From assembly GCF_000967655.1 (NCBI RefSeq), contig NZ_JXYA01000018.1, forward strand, positions 1-64,000: a stretch of 64,000 nt of DNA. Reading direction: 5' to 3'. This document shows, piece by piece, positions 55,831 through 64,000 of the stretch; positions within the stretch are counted from its first letter, which is position 1, and each line of letters starts with the position of its first letter. The notes beneath the pieces were generated by a model. That model worked only from the letters and a program-made list of their open reading frames with translations. It had not been told where the DNA came from and did not search any database. The DNA comes from Pseudoalteromonas rubra (GTDB taxonomy: Bacteria > Pseudomonadota > Gammaproteobacteria > Enterobacterales > Alteromonadaceae). Both the position numbers and the translations under genes were made by a program.

Positions 55831-57036
55831 TCAGACACTGCGTGTCGCAATGCTGGGAGAGATATTGGCTGCTCGCAGCGCCGGCATCAGCACCGATAGC
55901 AAACTCATCAGCAACAGTAACCCGGCTGTAACGGCAATGAAGGAATAACCCAGTGCCGGCACTGAGTACCACTGCATCAGTTGTTGTCCAAGTAGCACTG
56001 CCGCTGCTGCGCCCAGCATCAGGCCCATGGTGCAGATCAGCGCATTTTCAACCACAAAGTAGCGCACTATGGCAGACTTTCGGGCGCCGAGGGCACGTCG
56101 GGTGCCTATCTGTTTGGTTCGCTTGCTGATATTAAAGGTCGACAAACCAAAAATACCCAGCGCCGTGACAATCACCAGTACCACAATCAACGTCATCAGC
56201 ATACGCATCATCAGGACGTCTCTGGCATCATACCGAGCTTTTTTCTGATCCAAGCCGGTGATATCGCTAATGACTCGCTCACGATGGCTGGCAAGCATAA
56301 GTTCTTCAATCTGGCGCATTACCTGTGCCCGTTCCTCAGGCGCAGTGCGAACGATAAACTTCTGGAAATTACCAGCACGAATAACCGGAATGAGCGCAGT
56401 GTTTTCGCCAAAGCTGCTTTTTGGCCACTGGTTTGCCATAGTGTCCACAATGCCCACAATGGTCAGCGGGTTGGTGCCCCAGTAAACGGTCTCACCCAGT
56501 CCTTTTGATGGACCAAACAGCGCATCGGTCACAGCGCGGCTGACAATGATCACCGATGGCAAGCGGCCATCGCCATCACTGACAACCACATCATCCTCGG
56601 TAAAGTCGCGCCCTTCTGCTAAAGTAGCGCCCAAAGCCCTTAGCATGTGTTCATCACCGGTCACATAGCCCATATTAACTCGCTTACTTTCTTGCGGCAT
56701 CGGTTTCAGCTGTACCCCATCCGAGCTACCACTGCCTGTCAGTGGCACTGAACTAACCGCAGCAGCCGCTATCACTCCGTCAACATTGCGTAGTTGCTGC
56801 TCATCCAGCTCTACTTGCTGTAATCGGTCCAGCTGCTTATCGAAGTTCAGTGAATTAAACTTAAAAATAGCCGTTTCAGGGTAACCCGTATCCTGGTTTA
56901 AATAGGTCAGTCTGTCCTGAATAATAGACACCGCATTGCTGACTATGGCCAAAGTGATGGCCAATTGCAAAATGAGCAGTACCGCACCGAGTTTAGAGCG
57001 CATCAGGGCATTGAGTGTTGGTTTAATTTCAAACAT
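55831..57036 (-). CDS. MacB/FtsX-type ABC transporter permease (second)
   Basis: 401 residues from the ATG at 57036, which has AAGGAG upstream; the open frame runs further up to 57126 without support. An N-terminal membrane helix is followed by a large periplasmic MacB-like core domain (about 45-270), then three C-terminal helices with the FtsX-type motif TRRALGARKSAIVRYF. Paired with the preceding permease gene it would form a heterodimeric MacB-like exporter using the separate ATPase. Confidence 0.85.
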   Translation of the reverse strand: MFEIKPTLNALMRSKLGAVLLILQLAITLAIVSNAVSIIQDRLTYLNQDTGYPETAIFKFNSLNFDKQLDRLQQVELDEQQLRNVDGVIAAAAVSSVPLTGSGSSDGVQLKPMPQESKRVNMGYVTGDEHMLRALGATLAEGRDFTEDDVVVSDGDGRLPSVIIVSRAVTDALFGPSKGLGETVYWGTNPLTIVGIVDTMANQWPKSSFGENTALIPVIRAGNFQKFIVRTAPEERAQVMRQIEELMLASHRERVISDITGLDQKKARYDARDVLMMRMLMTLIVVLVIVTALGIFGLSTFNISKRTKQIGTRRALGARKSAIVRYFVVENALICTMGLMLGAAAAVLLGQQLMQWYSVPALGYSFIAVTAGLLLLMSLLSVLMPALRAANISPSIATRSV

Positions 57037-57050
57037 GGTCAGGCTCCTTG

Positions 57051-58364
57051 TTATTGTACTTTCAGGTGGGTTGCCGGGGTGGTTCGACAAACCAGCCAGG
57101 CCGGATACAGTCCTGCCAAAATACAAGCAGATATCGCAATCACTGGTGCACTCAGTAACATCATCCAGTCCATACTGGCCAGGTTATTGTAGTAGTCATA
57201 GCTTTGTCGCACGCCCAGCAAGCCAAACTGCGCAAACACAATACCGACCGCACCACCGAGTAACCCGAGCATACCCACTTCCACCAGGTGCTGATAAAAA
57301 ACCTGGCGCTTGCTGGCACCAAGCGCCCGCCTTACGCCAACGTCAGCCGCCCGGCGCATAAACTTGGCCAGCAACAGGCCTAAGATATTGGCCACACACA
57401 CGGCCAGAAACATAAAACTCAGACCGACCAGAATTTTATTGTCTTCGCTTATCACCTTGTTGTAGTTCATCCAGGCGTTGACGTCTTGTAGTCCGTACGC
57501 TAACTCTTCACGGTTAAAGCGACCCAGCTTTTGCTGCTGTTGCATATAGGCCATTAGCATATCGCCATAGGCCTGGCGCTGCGCTGGCGTATCCAGCTGC
57601 ACCCAGAACTGGATCCAGACCATTTCTGAATTCATTTTGTCGTTAAAGTCGCGGGTTTCCTCAAATTTCCAGGCGTTGGTATTGCCCCAGGTGTCCACAT
57701 CATAGGCTTTAACATGGCTAAACGGCACGAATAGTCGCTCAGCTTTACCAAAGGCACCGTTGTTCAGGTCATAGAATTTGATGTTGGGCCGCCACTTTTG
57801 CGTCACTCCCACAATTTCATGGCGACGCTCACCTAGAAACAACGACTCACCCACCACGTCAGTTTTACCGAACATTTGCTGCGCCATTTCTTCATCTAAT
57901 ACCACCACCGGGGCGGCACTTTGCGCCTGCGCCGCAGTCCAGGCGCTGCCATGGATAAAGGTCAGGTTAAACATGCTAAAGAAGTCGCTATCGGTCACCC
58001 GCGCATCTTCTATCACAGGCTTACTTTGTGGTGTGTTCAGGTGCACGGAAAACCCAGCCCGGATCATCGGAGCGCGCAAAAAGTCACCCGGCAACGCCTG
58101 CAGATTAATGGCATCCTGATAGGTCAGCTGATAGGGTACATCATCTCCTGTTGCCCAGGTTTCACCATCATCCATAGGTTGCAGTTGTACCGCAAACAAA
58201 CGGTCACTTTTATCGGGGATCGGATCGGTCGACATCATGTGATAGACAGACAAAGTTGTCATAGTCACCCCAATGCCGATAGCAATGGCCAGGATCATTA
58301 AAAATGTCACCAGAGGGGTCTGGCGCAGACTGCGCCATGCCAGGTCAATATAGTGTGTAAACAT
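57051..58364 (-). CDS. MacB/FtsX-type ABC transporter permease (first)
   Basis: 437 residues with the same plan as the next gene: N-terminal helix (PLVTFLMILAIAIGIGVTMT), a periplasmic core domain, then C-terminal helices with VRRALGASKRQVFYQHLVE. GGAGG precedes the start. It follows the ATPase gene by 1 nt. The two permeases are clearly diverged from each other, which points to a heterodimer rather than a recent duplication. The substrate, probably a peptide, antibiotic or lipid-like compound, is unknown. Confidence 0.87.
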   Translation of the reverse strand: MFTHYIDLAWRSLRQTPLVTFLMILAIAIGIGVTMTTLSVYHMMSTDPIPDKSDRLFAVQLQPMDDGETWATGDDVPYQLTYQDAINLQALPGDFLRAPMIRAGFSVHLNTPQSKPVIEDARVTDSDFFSMFNLTFIHGSAWTAAQAQSAAPVVVLDEEMAQQMFGKTDVVGESLFLGERRHEIVGVTQKWRPNIKFYDLNNGAFGKAERLFVPFSHVKAYDVDTWGNTNAWKFEETRDFNDKMNSEMVWIQFWVQLDTPAQRQAYGDMLMAYMQQQQKLGRFNREELAYGLQDVNAWMNYNKVISEDNKILVGLSFMFLAVCVANILGLLLAKFMRRAADVGVRRALGASKRQVFYQHLVEVGMLGLLGGAVGIVFAQFGLLGVRQSYDYYNNLASMDWMMLLSAPVIAISACILAGLYPAWLVCRTTPATHLKVQ

Positions 58365-58365
58365 A

Positions 58366-59079
58366 TTAGCCTCCTGCCGCCATCGCGGTATCCATAGAGC
58401 GACCCTGATACAGCGTAAAGTCAGTTACCCGGCCATCAACAATCTGAATATTACGTGGTGCGCGCCTTGCCAGTTCGGGGTCATGCGTCACCATCACTAT
58501 GGTTGCCCCTTCACGATTGATTTGCTCCAACAATTCCATCACCTGACGTGCCATCAGGCTATCGAGGTTACCTGTGGGCTCATCCGCCAGCAAAAAACGA
58601 GGTCGTCCTGCCAGCGCTCGGGCTATTGCAACACGCTGTTGCTGCCCGCCTGATAATTGCTGAGGTAAATGTTTGGCGCGTCCCGCCAGACCCACCAGTT
58701 CCAGACATTCTTCGACCCGGCGTTTACGCTCAGCGGATTTGATCCCCCGATAGCGCAGTGGTACTTCCACGTTTTCATACAAGTTCAAATCAGGAATAAG
58801 GTTGAAGCCCTGGAAAATAAAGCCAATTTTCTGGTTTCTCAAATCAGCTCGGGCGTTGTCGTTGAGCTTGCCAATATCAACACCATCCAGGCAATATTGC
58901 CCGCCACTAAAGGGCTCCAGCATACCTGCAATATTCAAAAAGGTGGTTTTACCTGAGCCCGAAGGACCCGTCACGGCAACGAACTCCCTCTCGGCCACAT
59001 GAAGGTTAAAATCTCGCAGCGCGTGCGTCTGTACCATATCTGTTTGATAGACTTTACTGATAGCTTTCATATCTAGCAT
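58366..59079 (-). CDS. ABC transporter ATPase (MacB/LolD type)
   Basis: 237 residues. All nucleotide-binding motifs are present: Walker [11 protein letters not shown]-loop IFQGFNLI, signature LSGGQQQR, Walker [10 protein letters not shown] with the catalytic Glu, and the H-loop VTHD. The GNLDS after Walker B is typical of the MacB/LolD group. It powers the two following permeases and lies in one operon with the adaptor gene upstream. Confidence 0.93.
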   Translation of the reverse strand: MLDMKAISKVYQTDMVQTHALRDFNLHVAEREFVAVTGPSGSGKTTFLNIAGMLEPFSGGQYCLDGVDIGKLNDNARADLRNQKIGFIFQGFNLIPDLNLYENVEVPLRYRGIKSAERKRRVEECLELVGLAGRAKHLPQQLSGGQQQRVAIARALAGRPRFLLADEPTGNLDSLMARQVMELLEQINREGATIVMVTHDPELARRAPRNIQIVDGRVTDFTLYQGRSMDTAMAAGG

Positions 59080-59093
59080 TTTCGTTATCCTTC

Positions 59094-60350
59094 TTATCTC
59101 AGTTGCACTAAGGGTGCATGTTCAAATTGTTCGTAATTAGACACTATGATTTGATCGCCAGGCGACAAACCATCCAAAATTTCCACTTCGTTCACACTGG
59201 ATGCGCCGGTGCGCACATTCAGCCGCGTTGCCACCTCACCCTCGACTCGGTAAACCACGTTGCCTCCGCTGTTCATAAACGAGCCCCGGCGGACTTTAAT
59301 CACATCCTCTTTGCTGTCTAATAATATCCGCGCAGACAAACGTTGATTCTGCCTGATCCCACCCATGTCGCTGTGATCAAAGCGCACCCTGGTCGTTACT
59401 TCCCGATTGCTGACCTCCGGAGATATCGCCGAGAGCTTACCATAGACTTCACTGGCACCGACCTTTAGCACTACACTCATACCCAGGCCCAACTCATTGG
59501 CATAACTTTCAGGCACTTGCAATTGCGCTTCATAGGCAGATAAATCAACCAGCGTCATCAGCGCCTGCTGATCTGTAACAGCCGCCTTGGTTTGAACAAA
59601 TAGGTTTCCGACCAGGCCGCTTACCGGCGCACTAATATCCAAAGCGTTAACCTGACGCTGGAGCTCATCGACGACCAGTTGCTGTCGCTCAACTAAATTG
59701 CTCGCCGCTGCCAGTTCGAATGCCAACGTATCTTTGCCCAGAGCGACTTCCTGCTGCGCATGCTGATAGTTCAGTTTGGCACGAGCCAGGTCATCCACGG
59801 CTTCTTCCAGGTCGATCTGGCTGATCAGATTTTGCTTGATGGACAACTGTGCCCGACGATTTTCCCGCTCAGCGGCATCCAGCGTTACTTTTGCCAGCTC
59901 CAGGCTACGGTTTAGGGTTAGCGTCTCGCGTCTGACTTCCAGTTGCTCCCGCGCCAGGCTATCGCGCAGTCTTGCCAGCTCGGCCTGCTGCTGCTTAAGC
60001 TCATTGGTCAGCGTCGGGCTATTTACCCGGGCAATCACCTGCCCTTGGGCTACGGTATCGCCCGCTTTCACCAATAGGTCGACAAAGCCTGCTTGAGGGC
60101 TGTACACCTGAGGGGCGTTGGCCGCCACTATCCGGCCACTGGCCTGGATGTCGCGTACAAAATCGCCCCGCGAAACCGTCGCAACCTGCAATGCGCTGCG
60201 CTCAAATGAGCGACCAGTGGTATCTGCCATTGAAATAGCGCGCGCCGTGACGCCTAAAGCGCCAATCAAGGCCACCACTCCGACGGCCTTTTTCCAGCTT
60301 ACTTTCGTAGACTTCACCACTAAATCCTGTTGACTGGTGTCTTTAATCAT
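59094..60350 (-). CDS. MacA/HlyD-type periplasmic adaptor protein
   Basis: 418 residues with an N-terminal membrane anchor (about 23-40), a biotinyl-lipoyl half motif (FVDLLVKAGDTVAQGQVIARV), a long coiled-coil hairpin (about 115-240), the second lipoyl half (NALDISAPVSGLVGN) and a beta-barrel plus membrane-proximal domain. It links the inner-membrane ABC exporter to an outer-membrane channel of the TolC kind, which is not encoded here. It is the first gene of the four-gene operon and has the sigma-54-like promoter upstream. Confidence 0.9.
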   Translation of the reverse strand: MIKDTSQQDLVVKSTKVSWKKAVGVVALIGALGVTARAISMADTTGRSFERSALQVATVSRGDFVRDIQASGRIVAANAPQVYSPQAGFVDLLVKAGDTVAQGQVIARVNSPTLTNELKQQQAELARLRDSLAREQLEVRRETLTLNRSLELAKVTLDAAERENRRAQLSIKQNLISQIDLEEAVDDLARAKLNYQHAQQEVALGKDTLAFELAAASNLVERQQLVVDELQRQVNALDISAPVSGLVGNLFVQTKAAVTDQQALMTLVDLSAYEAQLQVPESYANELGLGMSVVLKVGASEVYGKLSAISPEVSNREVTTRVRFDHSDMGGIRQNQRLSARILLDSKEDVIKVRRGSFMNSGGNVVYRVEGEVATRLNVRTGASSVNEVEILDGLSPGDQIIVSNYEQFEHAPLVQLR

Positions 60351-60471
60351 GGGTACTCCCTCGTGTTATTCTCGTCATTGTGCCAGGTCCATTACATCCG
60401 GCTGTGTTTGACTGCAAAGCCACACACCTTGGATTGTCAATGTGTCCTGTTGTCTGTTGTGTAGAATGAAT

Positions 60472-60486
60472 ACCAGAGTCGTGCCA
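60472..60486 (-). promoter_or_regulatory. Candidate sigma-54 promoter of the export operon
   Basis: On the minus strand, TGGCACGACTCTGGT matches the -24 part (TGGCACG) perfectly. The -12 part is TGGT instead of TTGC at the right spacing. It lies about 120 bp before the adaptor start and 55-120 bp from the repeated TGTCCG/CGGACA sites, which is the usual enhancer distance. Confidence 0.5.
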
Positions 60487-60540
60487 ACTTTTATCTTATT
60501 GTTTTTATTGAATTAAGTAATTTTGGGACCGGAGTAAAAG

Positions 60541-60605
60541 TGTCCGCGGACGGAAAAAGTGTCCGCTATTTTGAGCAAAACCGGACAGTTCACCGAAAGC
60601 GGACA
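60541..60605. promoter_or_regulatory. Repeated TGTCCG/CGGACA sites, candidate enhancer
   Basis: TGTCCG occurs at 60541 and 60560, and its reverse complement CGGACA at 60582 and 60600. The first is part of the palindrome TGTCCGCGGAC. Four copies in 65 bp, two in each orientation, look like paired dyads for a dimeric regulator. They lie between the divergent export operon and the histidine phosphatase gene, so both could be controlled. Confidence 0.6.
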
Positions 60606-60687
60606 ACACAGCACTGGCTGGCGCAACTTGCTATCAGGGACAAAATTAGACACACTGGCGGCTTTAGTTCTGAGGATAATAAATACA

Positions 60688-61158
60688 ATGAAAATCCTAC
60701 TCCTGATACTGTTAACGCTCGCTTCGGCTAATGTCTTTGCGCAGCCTGAGCAAATTGTTTTGATACGCCACGCAGAAAAAATGACAGGTAAGGATCCTGA
60801 ACTCACGCCACAGGGCCAACAAAGGGCACAACGACTCGCCACCTTGCTGGCCCCTTTGAGCCCTGGCCGTTTATTTTCAACAAATTACAACCGGACAAAA
60901 CAGACTCTGGCACCTTTGAGCAGTAAAATCTCAGTGCCAGTGCAATTGTATGACCCACGGGCATTGGCCGATTTTGCTATGCAACTCAAAACCTACTCGG
61001 GGGCCATTGTGGTTGCGGGTCACAGCAACACCACACCTGAGCTGGTCAAGTTACTGAGCGGACACTCAGTGAGTATTCGCGAGGATGAGTTTGATAAGGT
61101 GTTTATCGTAAGCTGGGAAGAGGGTAAAGCGATTCTGGAAGAGCAACATTCAAACTGA
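60688..61158 (+). CDS. Periplasmic histidine phosphatase family protein
   Basis: 156 residues from the ATG at 60688, with GAGGAT upstream; the open frame further up runs through the repeated sites and is not coding. A signal peptide (cleavage after VFA) is followed by the phosphohistidine motif LIRHAEK (RHG-type) and the second His in AGHSNT. It resembles small SixA/Ais-like periplasmic phosphatases. It is divergent from the export operon and shares its control region. Substrate unknown. Confidence 0.85.
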   Translation: MKILLLILLTLASANVFAQPEQIVLIRHAEKMTGKDPELTPQGQQRAQRLATLLAPLSPGRLFSTNYNRTKQTLAPLSSKISVPVQLYDPRALADFAMQLKTYSGAIVVAGHSNTTPELVKLLSGHSVSIREDEFDKVFIVSWEEGKAILEEQHSN

Positions 61159-61187
61159 GGAGGCTTGACCTATAAGCCCCCTCTCAA
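61156..61187. terminator. Hairpin between convergent genes
   Basis: TGAGGAGGCTT and AAGCCCCCTCTCA form an imperfect stem around a 7-nt loop between the phosphatase gene and the first of the paralogous secreted genes. There is no strong T run; it may serve both strands. Confidence 0.45.
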
Positions 61188-61192
61188 TAAAC

Positions 61193-61567
61193 CTAGTGAC
61201 CTGTCTCGTAAGTAGGGCGAGCTGTATTGGTTTGCTCCCAGGTGCCATCTTTATACAAGATCAGCGCAGAGGCAGAGTTTGTGGTATATGCTCTGATAGT
61301 CGCATTACAACTTGTTCCACCTGAGCAATTAGCATCGCCATTCCATTGTACTTCCTGGATGGGTTTTGCAATATTTTTCAAGTAGTAACGACCGCTGGTT
61401 GATTTGCCAAATGAGAAATCAAAACCGCCACAGTTGGGTGTACCATCACCCCAGGTGTGTGCATTACTACCTTTTGGGTAAACTTCACATACTAATTGCG
61501 CCGAGAATGCTGAGCCTGCAAAAACTGTGGTTGCTATGAGCGCACATGCTTTTATTATCGTTTTCAT
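61193..61567 (-). CDS. Small secreted 4-Cys protein (paralogue 1)
   Basis: 124 residues starting MKTIIKAC with AAGGAA 8 nt upstream (an ATG two codons earlier is too close to the ribosome site). The signal peptide ends SAFSA. The mature protein, about 100 residues, has four cysteines (VCEVYP, PNCGGFDFSFG, ANCSGGTSC) and ends in YETGH. It is about 65% identical by eye to the next gene upstream. I do not recognise the family. The disulphide-stabilised, beta-rich look fits a secreted binding or defence protein, but nothing shows a function. Confidence 0.75.
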   Translation of the reverse strand: MKTIIKACALIATTVFAGSAFSAQLVCEVYPKGSNAHTWGDGTPNCGGFDFSFGKSTSGRYYLKNIAKPIQEVQWNGDANCSGGTSCNATIRAYTTNSASALILYKDGTWEQTNTARPTYETGH

Positions 61568-61630
61568 GGTCATTTCCTTATCTAGTATTTTGTTTATTGG
61601 GTGTATAACTTCATCTGAGCAGAATTTGGG

Positions 61631-61661
61631 GTGTGAAGCCCGTTGTTATTAGGCTTCACAC
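61631..61661 (-). terminator. Hairpin between the two paralogues
   Basis: GTGTGAAGCC and GGCTTCACAC form a perfect 10-bp stem with an 11-nt loop, 8 nt after the stop codon of the upstream paralogue. There is no T run on either side, so it may be an attenuator or an mRNA-stabilising end. Confidence 0.55.
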
Positions 61662-61668
61662 TCAACTG

Positions 61669-62040
61669 CTAGTGTCCTGTTTCGTAAAACGCGCTGGCTG
61701 CTTTAGGACGCTCCCAGGTACCGTCTTTGTATAAGATAAGCGCTGTTGCTGTGTTACTTGTGTAGGCACGGATAGTTGTGCTGCAGCTGGTACCACCTGA
61801 ACAGTTTGCGTTACCTTCCCAGCGTACTTCCTTGATTTCCTTTGTGACATCTTTGAGGTAAAAACGACCGTTTGTAGAGCTGCCAAATGAGAAATCAAAA
61901 CCAGCACAGTTAGGTGTGCCATTGCCCCAGCTGTGACCATTTGATTTAGGGTAAACATCGCATACCACTTGCGCAGAGAAAGCAGAGCCCGCAAACAGAG
62001 TACCGGCAACCAGAGCAAACGCTTTTATTGTTGTCTTCAT
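61669..62040 (-). CDS. Small secreted 4-Cys protein (paralogue 2)
   Basis: 123 residues with a signal peptide ending SAFSA and the same mature pattern as its neighbour: VCDVYP, TPNCAGFDFSFG, NANCSGGTSC, then ALILYKDGTWE and a YETGH end. The order of the four cysteines is fully conserved. It is first in the pair, with AAAGGATAAT upstream. The tandem copies look like a duplication followed by divergence, since they differ throughout and are separated by a hairpin. Confidence 0.78.
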   Translation of the reverse strand: MKTTIKAFALVAGTLFAGSAFSAQVVCDVYPKSNGHSWGNGTPNCAGFDFSFGSSTNGRFYLKDVTKEIKEVRWEGNANCSGGTSCSTTIRAYTSNTATALILYKDGTWERPKAASAFYETGH

Positions 62041-62357
62041 AGTTATTATCCTTTTCTTTGTTGTGAATCACTTGATAGTTAAATAAAACATTAAATGAAA
62101 TATTCGTTAATAAAATTAGCGAAACACTTACATAAAAGTCAACACTCACGAGTTGGAAAGACACAATAAAAACAAAAAAGTTACACTTTGGTTATGTTTT
62201 TTCGCATTCTTAGAGCGCGGATACGCCTGTTCAAAAGCTGGAATTTACCAATCCAAAACCCTGATCAATAAGAATATATTATTCCTAAGTGGTGGTAGAC
62301 ATGCATCATCTCAGGCTTTGGATATGGTACAACACAGCAAAAATCATGGATGACTCT
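62041..62357. other. AT-rich intergenic region
   Basis: 317 bp between the MocR-type gene and the secreted paralogues. The part near 62041-62120 presumably holds the promoter of paralogue 2. A 66-codon plus-strand frame here has no ribosome site and odd composition, so I do not call it. No other structure was seen. Confidence 0.5.
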
Positions 62358-63797
62358 CTAGAGTAACGCGATGATACGCGCCAGCCCCGCACGCATCTTT
62401 TCCTCGCTTTGCCCGGCAAACCCAAGGCGAATATGGGTATAATTTTGTTGTGGAAATTGCCAGAATTCAGCTTCAGTCTGCACATACACCCCCTGCTCAG
62501 CGGCGCGCGCTCCCAGCTCAGACACATCCTGATGTACATTCACCCAAAATGCCATGCCCCCATCAGGCACTGTAAAAGTCAACGCATAGCCCTGCGCCTG
62601 ATAACGTTTAAGCTCCAGTGCCATTGCATCACAGCGCGCCTGGTAGCGCTTGGTCATTCGCCTTAAATGGCGTTCAAACTCACCCGAGGCCATCCAGCTC
62701 GCCAGCGCCATTTGCAACAAAATATCGTTTTTATGGTTCATTAACTGCTTAAGCAACACCAATTGATTAAGCACATCGGCTCTGGCAACCAGATAACCCA
62801 TTCTGGCGCCGGCAAACATGATTTTTGAAAAGGTTGAGACGTAGATCACTATCCCATGAGGGTCGTTTGCAGCCATAGGCTGTAGGGGCGGACAGCGGTA
62901 GTGAAACTCGTGATCATAATCGTCTTCAATAATGAACACCCCATACTCAGTACACAATTGATAAATCGCCATCCGACGCGCAACGGATAAGGTCACCATA
63001 GTCGGATACTGGTGTAATGGCGTTAAATACAGCAACTTGATTTTATTGCGCTCAAAGCAGGCGCGCAGACTGTCGACACTCAGCCCTTCCTTATCTTGCG
63101 CAATGCCGTGCAGGGTTGCACCACATGCTTCAAATGCACAATGCGCCGGTGGATAACCCAAAGATTCGACTGCAACGCCTTCGCCAGGCTTAATAAAAGC
63201 TTTGGCAATCAAAAACAGCGCCTCCTGAGAGCCGTTGCACACCAAAAGATCATCACACTCCAAAGCGCGCGCCCGACGCAGGTAATGTTGAAGTTGTTGC
63301 TTCAATGCGGGCTCACCACTGCAATTGCCATAGTGTAAATGCGGCACATTCACAGCCCGACAAGCCTGACTGAGATGGCGCCGAAACTCATCGTAAGGAA
63401 AGTCGGACAAGTCAGCCAGACCACCGGCAAAACTATACTCACAGGTTTCTTTTTCTACACTGCTGGTGTGAGTATCTGGCAGCGATAATGCAAAATCAGG
63501 TTTGATATCCCGGGCCTGTGTGTTGGGCTGGACTACCAACTGACTGGATTCTACCGGCAAAGCCTGATTAACCCGATATCCGCGCCTTTGTGCAGAGCAT
63601 AGCCAGCCCTGAGCCACTAAGTTTTGTAGCGCAGTCATCACCGTATGACGGTTGATGCCATATAACTCGGCCAGCTTTCTGGCCGATGGCAGCGGGTCAT
63701 CAGGCTGCAAATGCCCCTGCTTAATTGCGTCACAGATCTGCTCTGCCAGTTGAATGTACTTAGGGGTATTCTGAGTTAAGGGCGCACCCGTTAACAT
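62358..63797 (-). CDS. MocR-type (GntR/aminotransferase) transcriptional regulator
   Basis: 479 residues from the ATG at 63797, with GGAGA 6 nt upstream; the frame opens 9 codons earlier. The N-terminal GntR winged helix (PLPSARKLAELYGINRHTVMTALQNLV) is joined to a fold-type I aminotransferase domain with NGSQEALFLIAKAF, IIEDDYDHEF and STFSKIMFAGARMGYL, whose Lys binds pyridoxal phosphate. Members such as PdxR and GabR respond to PLP or amino compounds and usually control the divergent gene, here a GNAT acetyltransferase. Confidence 0.88.
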   Translation of the reverse strand: MLTGAPLTQNTPKYIQLAEQICDAIKQGHLQPDDPLPSARKLAELYGINRHTVMTALQNLVAQGWLCSAQRRGYRVNQALPVESSQLVVQPNTQARDIKPDFALSLPDTHTSSVEKETCEYSFAGGLADLSDFPYDEFRRHLSQACRAVNVPHLHYGNCSGEPALKQQLQHYLRRARALECDDLLVCNGSQEALFLIAKAFIKPGEGVAVESLGYPPAHCAFEACGATLHGIAQDKEGLSVDSLRACFERNKIKLLYLTPLHQYPTMVTLSVARRMAIYQLCTEYGVFIIEDDYDHEFHYRCPPLQPMAANDPHGIVIYVSTFSKIMFAGARMGYLVARADVLNQLVLLKQLMNHKNDILLQMALASWMASGEFERHLRRMTKRYQARCDAMALELKRYQAQGYALTFTVPDGGMAFWVNVHQDVSELGARAAEQGVYVQTEAEFWQFPQQNYTHIRLGFAGQSEEKMRAGLARIIALL

Positions 63798-63924
63798 AGT
63801 TTCTCTCCGTGCCAGTTCTGCCATACCAACTGGTCTAATAAAAAATACAATTCTGGTTGTTTATAACCTACCAGAAAACACTAAGCTGATCACACTCAAA
63901 ACACAGTTATGGGAGTACAGACTT

Positions 63925-64000
63925 ATGCTGACACAATTGACACTGCAAACAGACAAGGTGCGCCTCGCACCGCTGACACGAGAACACTTGCCACACTTGC
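63925..64000 (+). CDS. GNAT-family acetyltransferase, N-terminal fragment
   Basis: Only the first 25 codons lie in the window (MLTQLTLQTDKVRLAPLTRE, then HLPHL). GGGAG lies upstream of the ATG. The RLxPLxxEHLxxL start is typical of RimJ/RimL-like GNAT N-acetyltransferases. The gene is divergent from the MocR-type regulator, a common arrangement of regulator and target. The function cannot be narrowed from this fragment. Confidence 0.6.
   Translation, partial: MLTQLTLQTDKVRLAPLTREHLPHL

Noticed and set aside
60613..60632. Possible plus-strand sigma-54 promoter (TGGCTGGCGCAACTTGC) before the histidine phosphatase gene
   Set aside because: The distance between GG and GC is 8 or 12 nt depending on which GG is used, not the required 10, so it cannot be called.
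62153..62353. 66-codon plus-strand frame upstream of the MocR-type gene's 3' end
   Set aside because: No ribosome site, no coding character and no recognisable motif; AT-rich intergenic DNA.
1..64000. Prophage, integrative element, CRISPR array, tRNA or rRNA genes
   Set aside because: No integrase, phage structural gene, spaced direct repeats or RNA gene folds were seen on either strand; the RHS locus and MITEs are the only mobile-looking parts.

Overview
The window looks like chromosomal DNA of a marine gammaproteobacterium, most likely Pseudoalteromonas. This rests on the gene families (a LipL32-type lipoprotein, NnrS/Hmp/NorR, a DUF3612 XRE regulator, a tandem bacterioferritin pair), a moderate GC content, and two copies of a short TACCAATT-ended inverted-repeat element. 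No rRNA, tRNA, CRISPR array, integrase, transposase or phage module was recognised.

Layout. 1-14.7 kb is one polymorphic-toxin locus on the minus strand: a 4717-residue Sec-exported RHS/YD-repeat protein (SH3b and Ig-like modules, four DUF1566 domains, a CAP domain, RHS core, His-rich toxin tip) followed by a small presumed immunity gene. 14.9-25.2 kb holds a SCO-like copper/thiol protein with a methyl-accepting chemotaxis protein, a LipL32 homologue, a fatty acid hydroxylase, a Bcr/CflA exporter, CodB, and small or large exported proteins of unknown role. 25.3-31.9 kb holds a SoxR switch (flavodoxin-fold reductase, SoxR box, soxR, DUF885 peptidase), a GyrI-like protein, a RamB/ScfR-like XRE regulator divergent from a free-standing piece of malate synthase G, and two MITE-like repeats in opposite orientation.

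31.9-44.3 kb contains two unusual fusions (a DAACS symporter joined to a solute-binding domain; a FAN1-type VRR-NUC joined to a DEDDh exonuclease), PsiE, DUF1294, a two-gene operon of a periplasmic binding protein and a hybrid LOV-domain histidine kinase, a class III adenylate cyclase, and an ATP-grasp protein. 44.4-50.0 kb carries two complementary bacterioferritin subunits and a NO-detoxification regulon: norR, three GT-N7-AC sites, a sigma-54 promoter, a small membrane protein, nnrS and hmp.

50.0-60.7 kb has a low-molecular-weight tyrosine phosphatase, a hybrid kinase, and a MacAB-like export operon (adaptor, ATPase, two permeases) followed by its probable NtrC-type two-component system. 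A near-consensus -24/-12 promoter and repeated TGTCCG/CGGACA sites lie upstream of the adaptor. The window ends with a periplasmic histidine phosphatase, two tandem paralogous secreted 4-Cys proteins, a MocR-type regulator and the start of a GNAT acetyltransferase.

The observations most worth a second look are the orphan malate synthase G domain beside a RamB-like regulator, the binding protein plus LOV kinase pair, the giant Sec-type RHS toxin, the export operon with its own sigma-54 wiring, and the split-function bacterioferritins. All family calls come from reading motifs; no database search was run.
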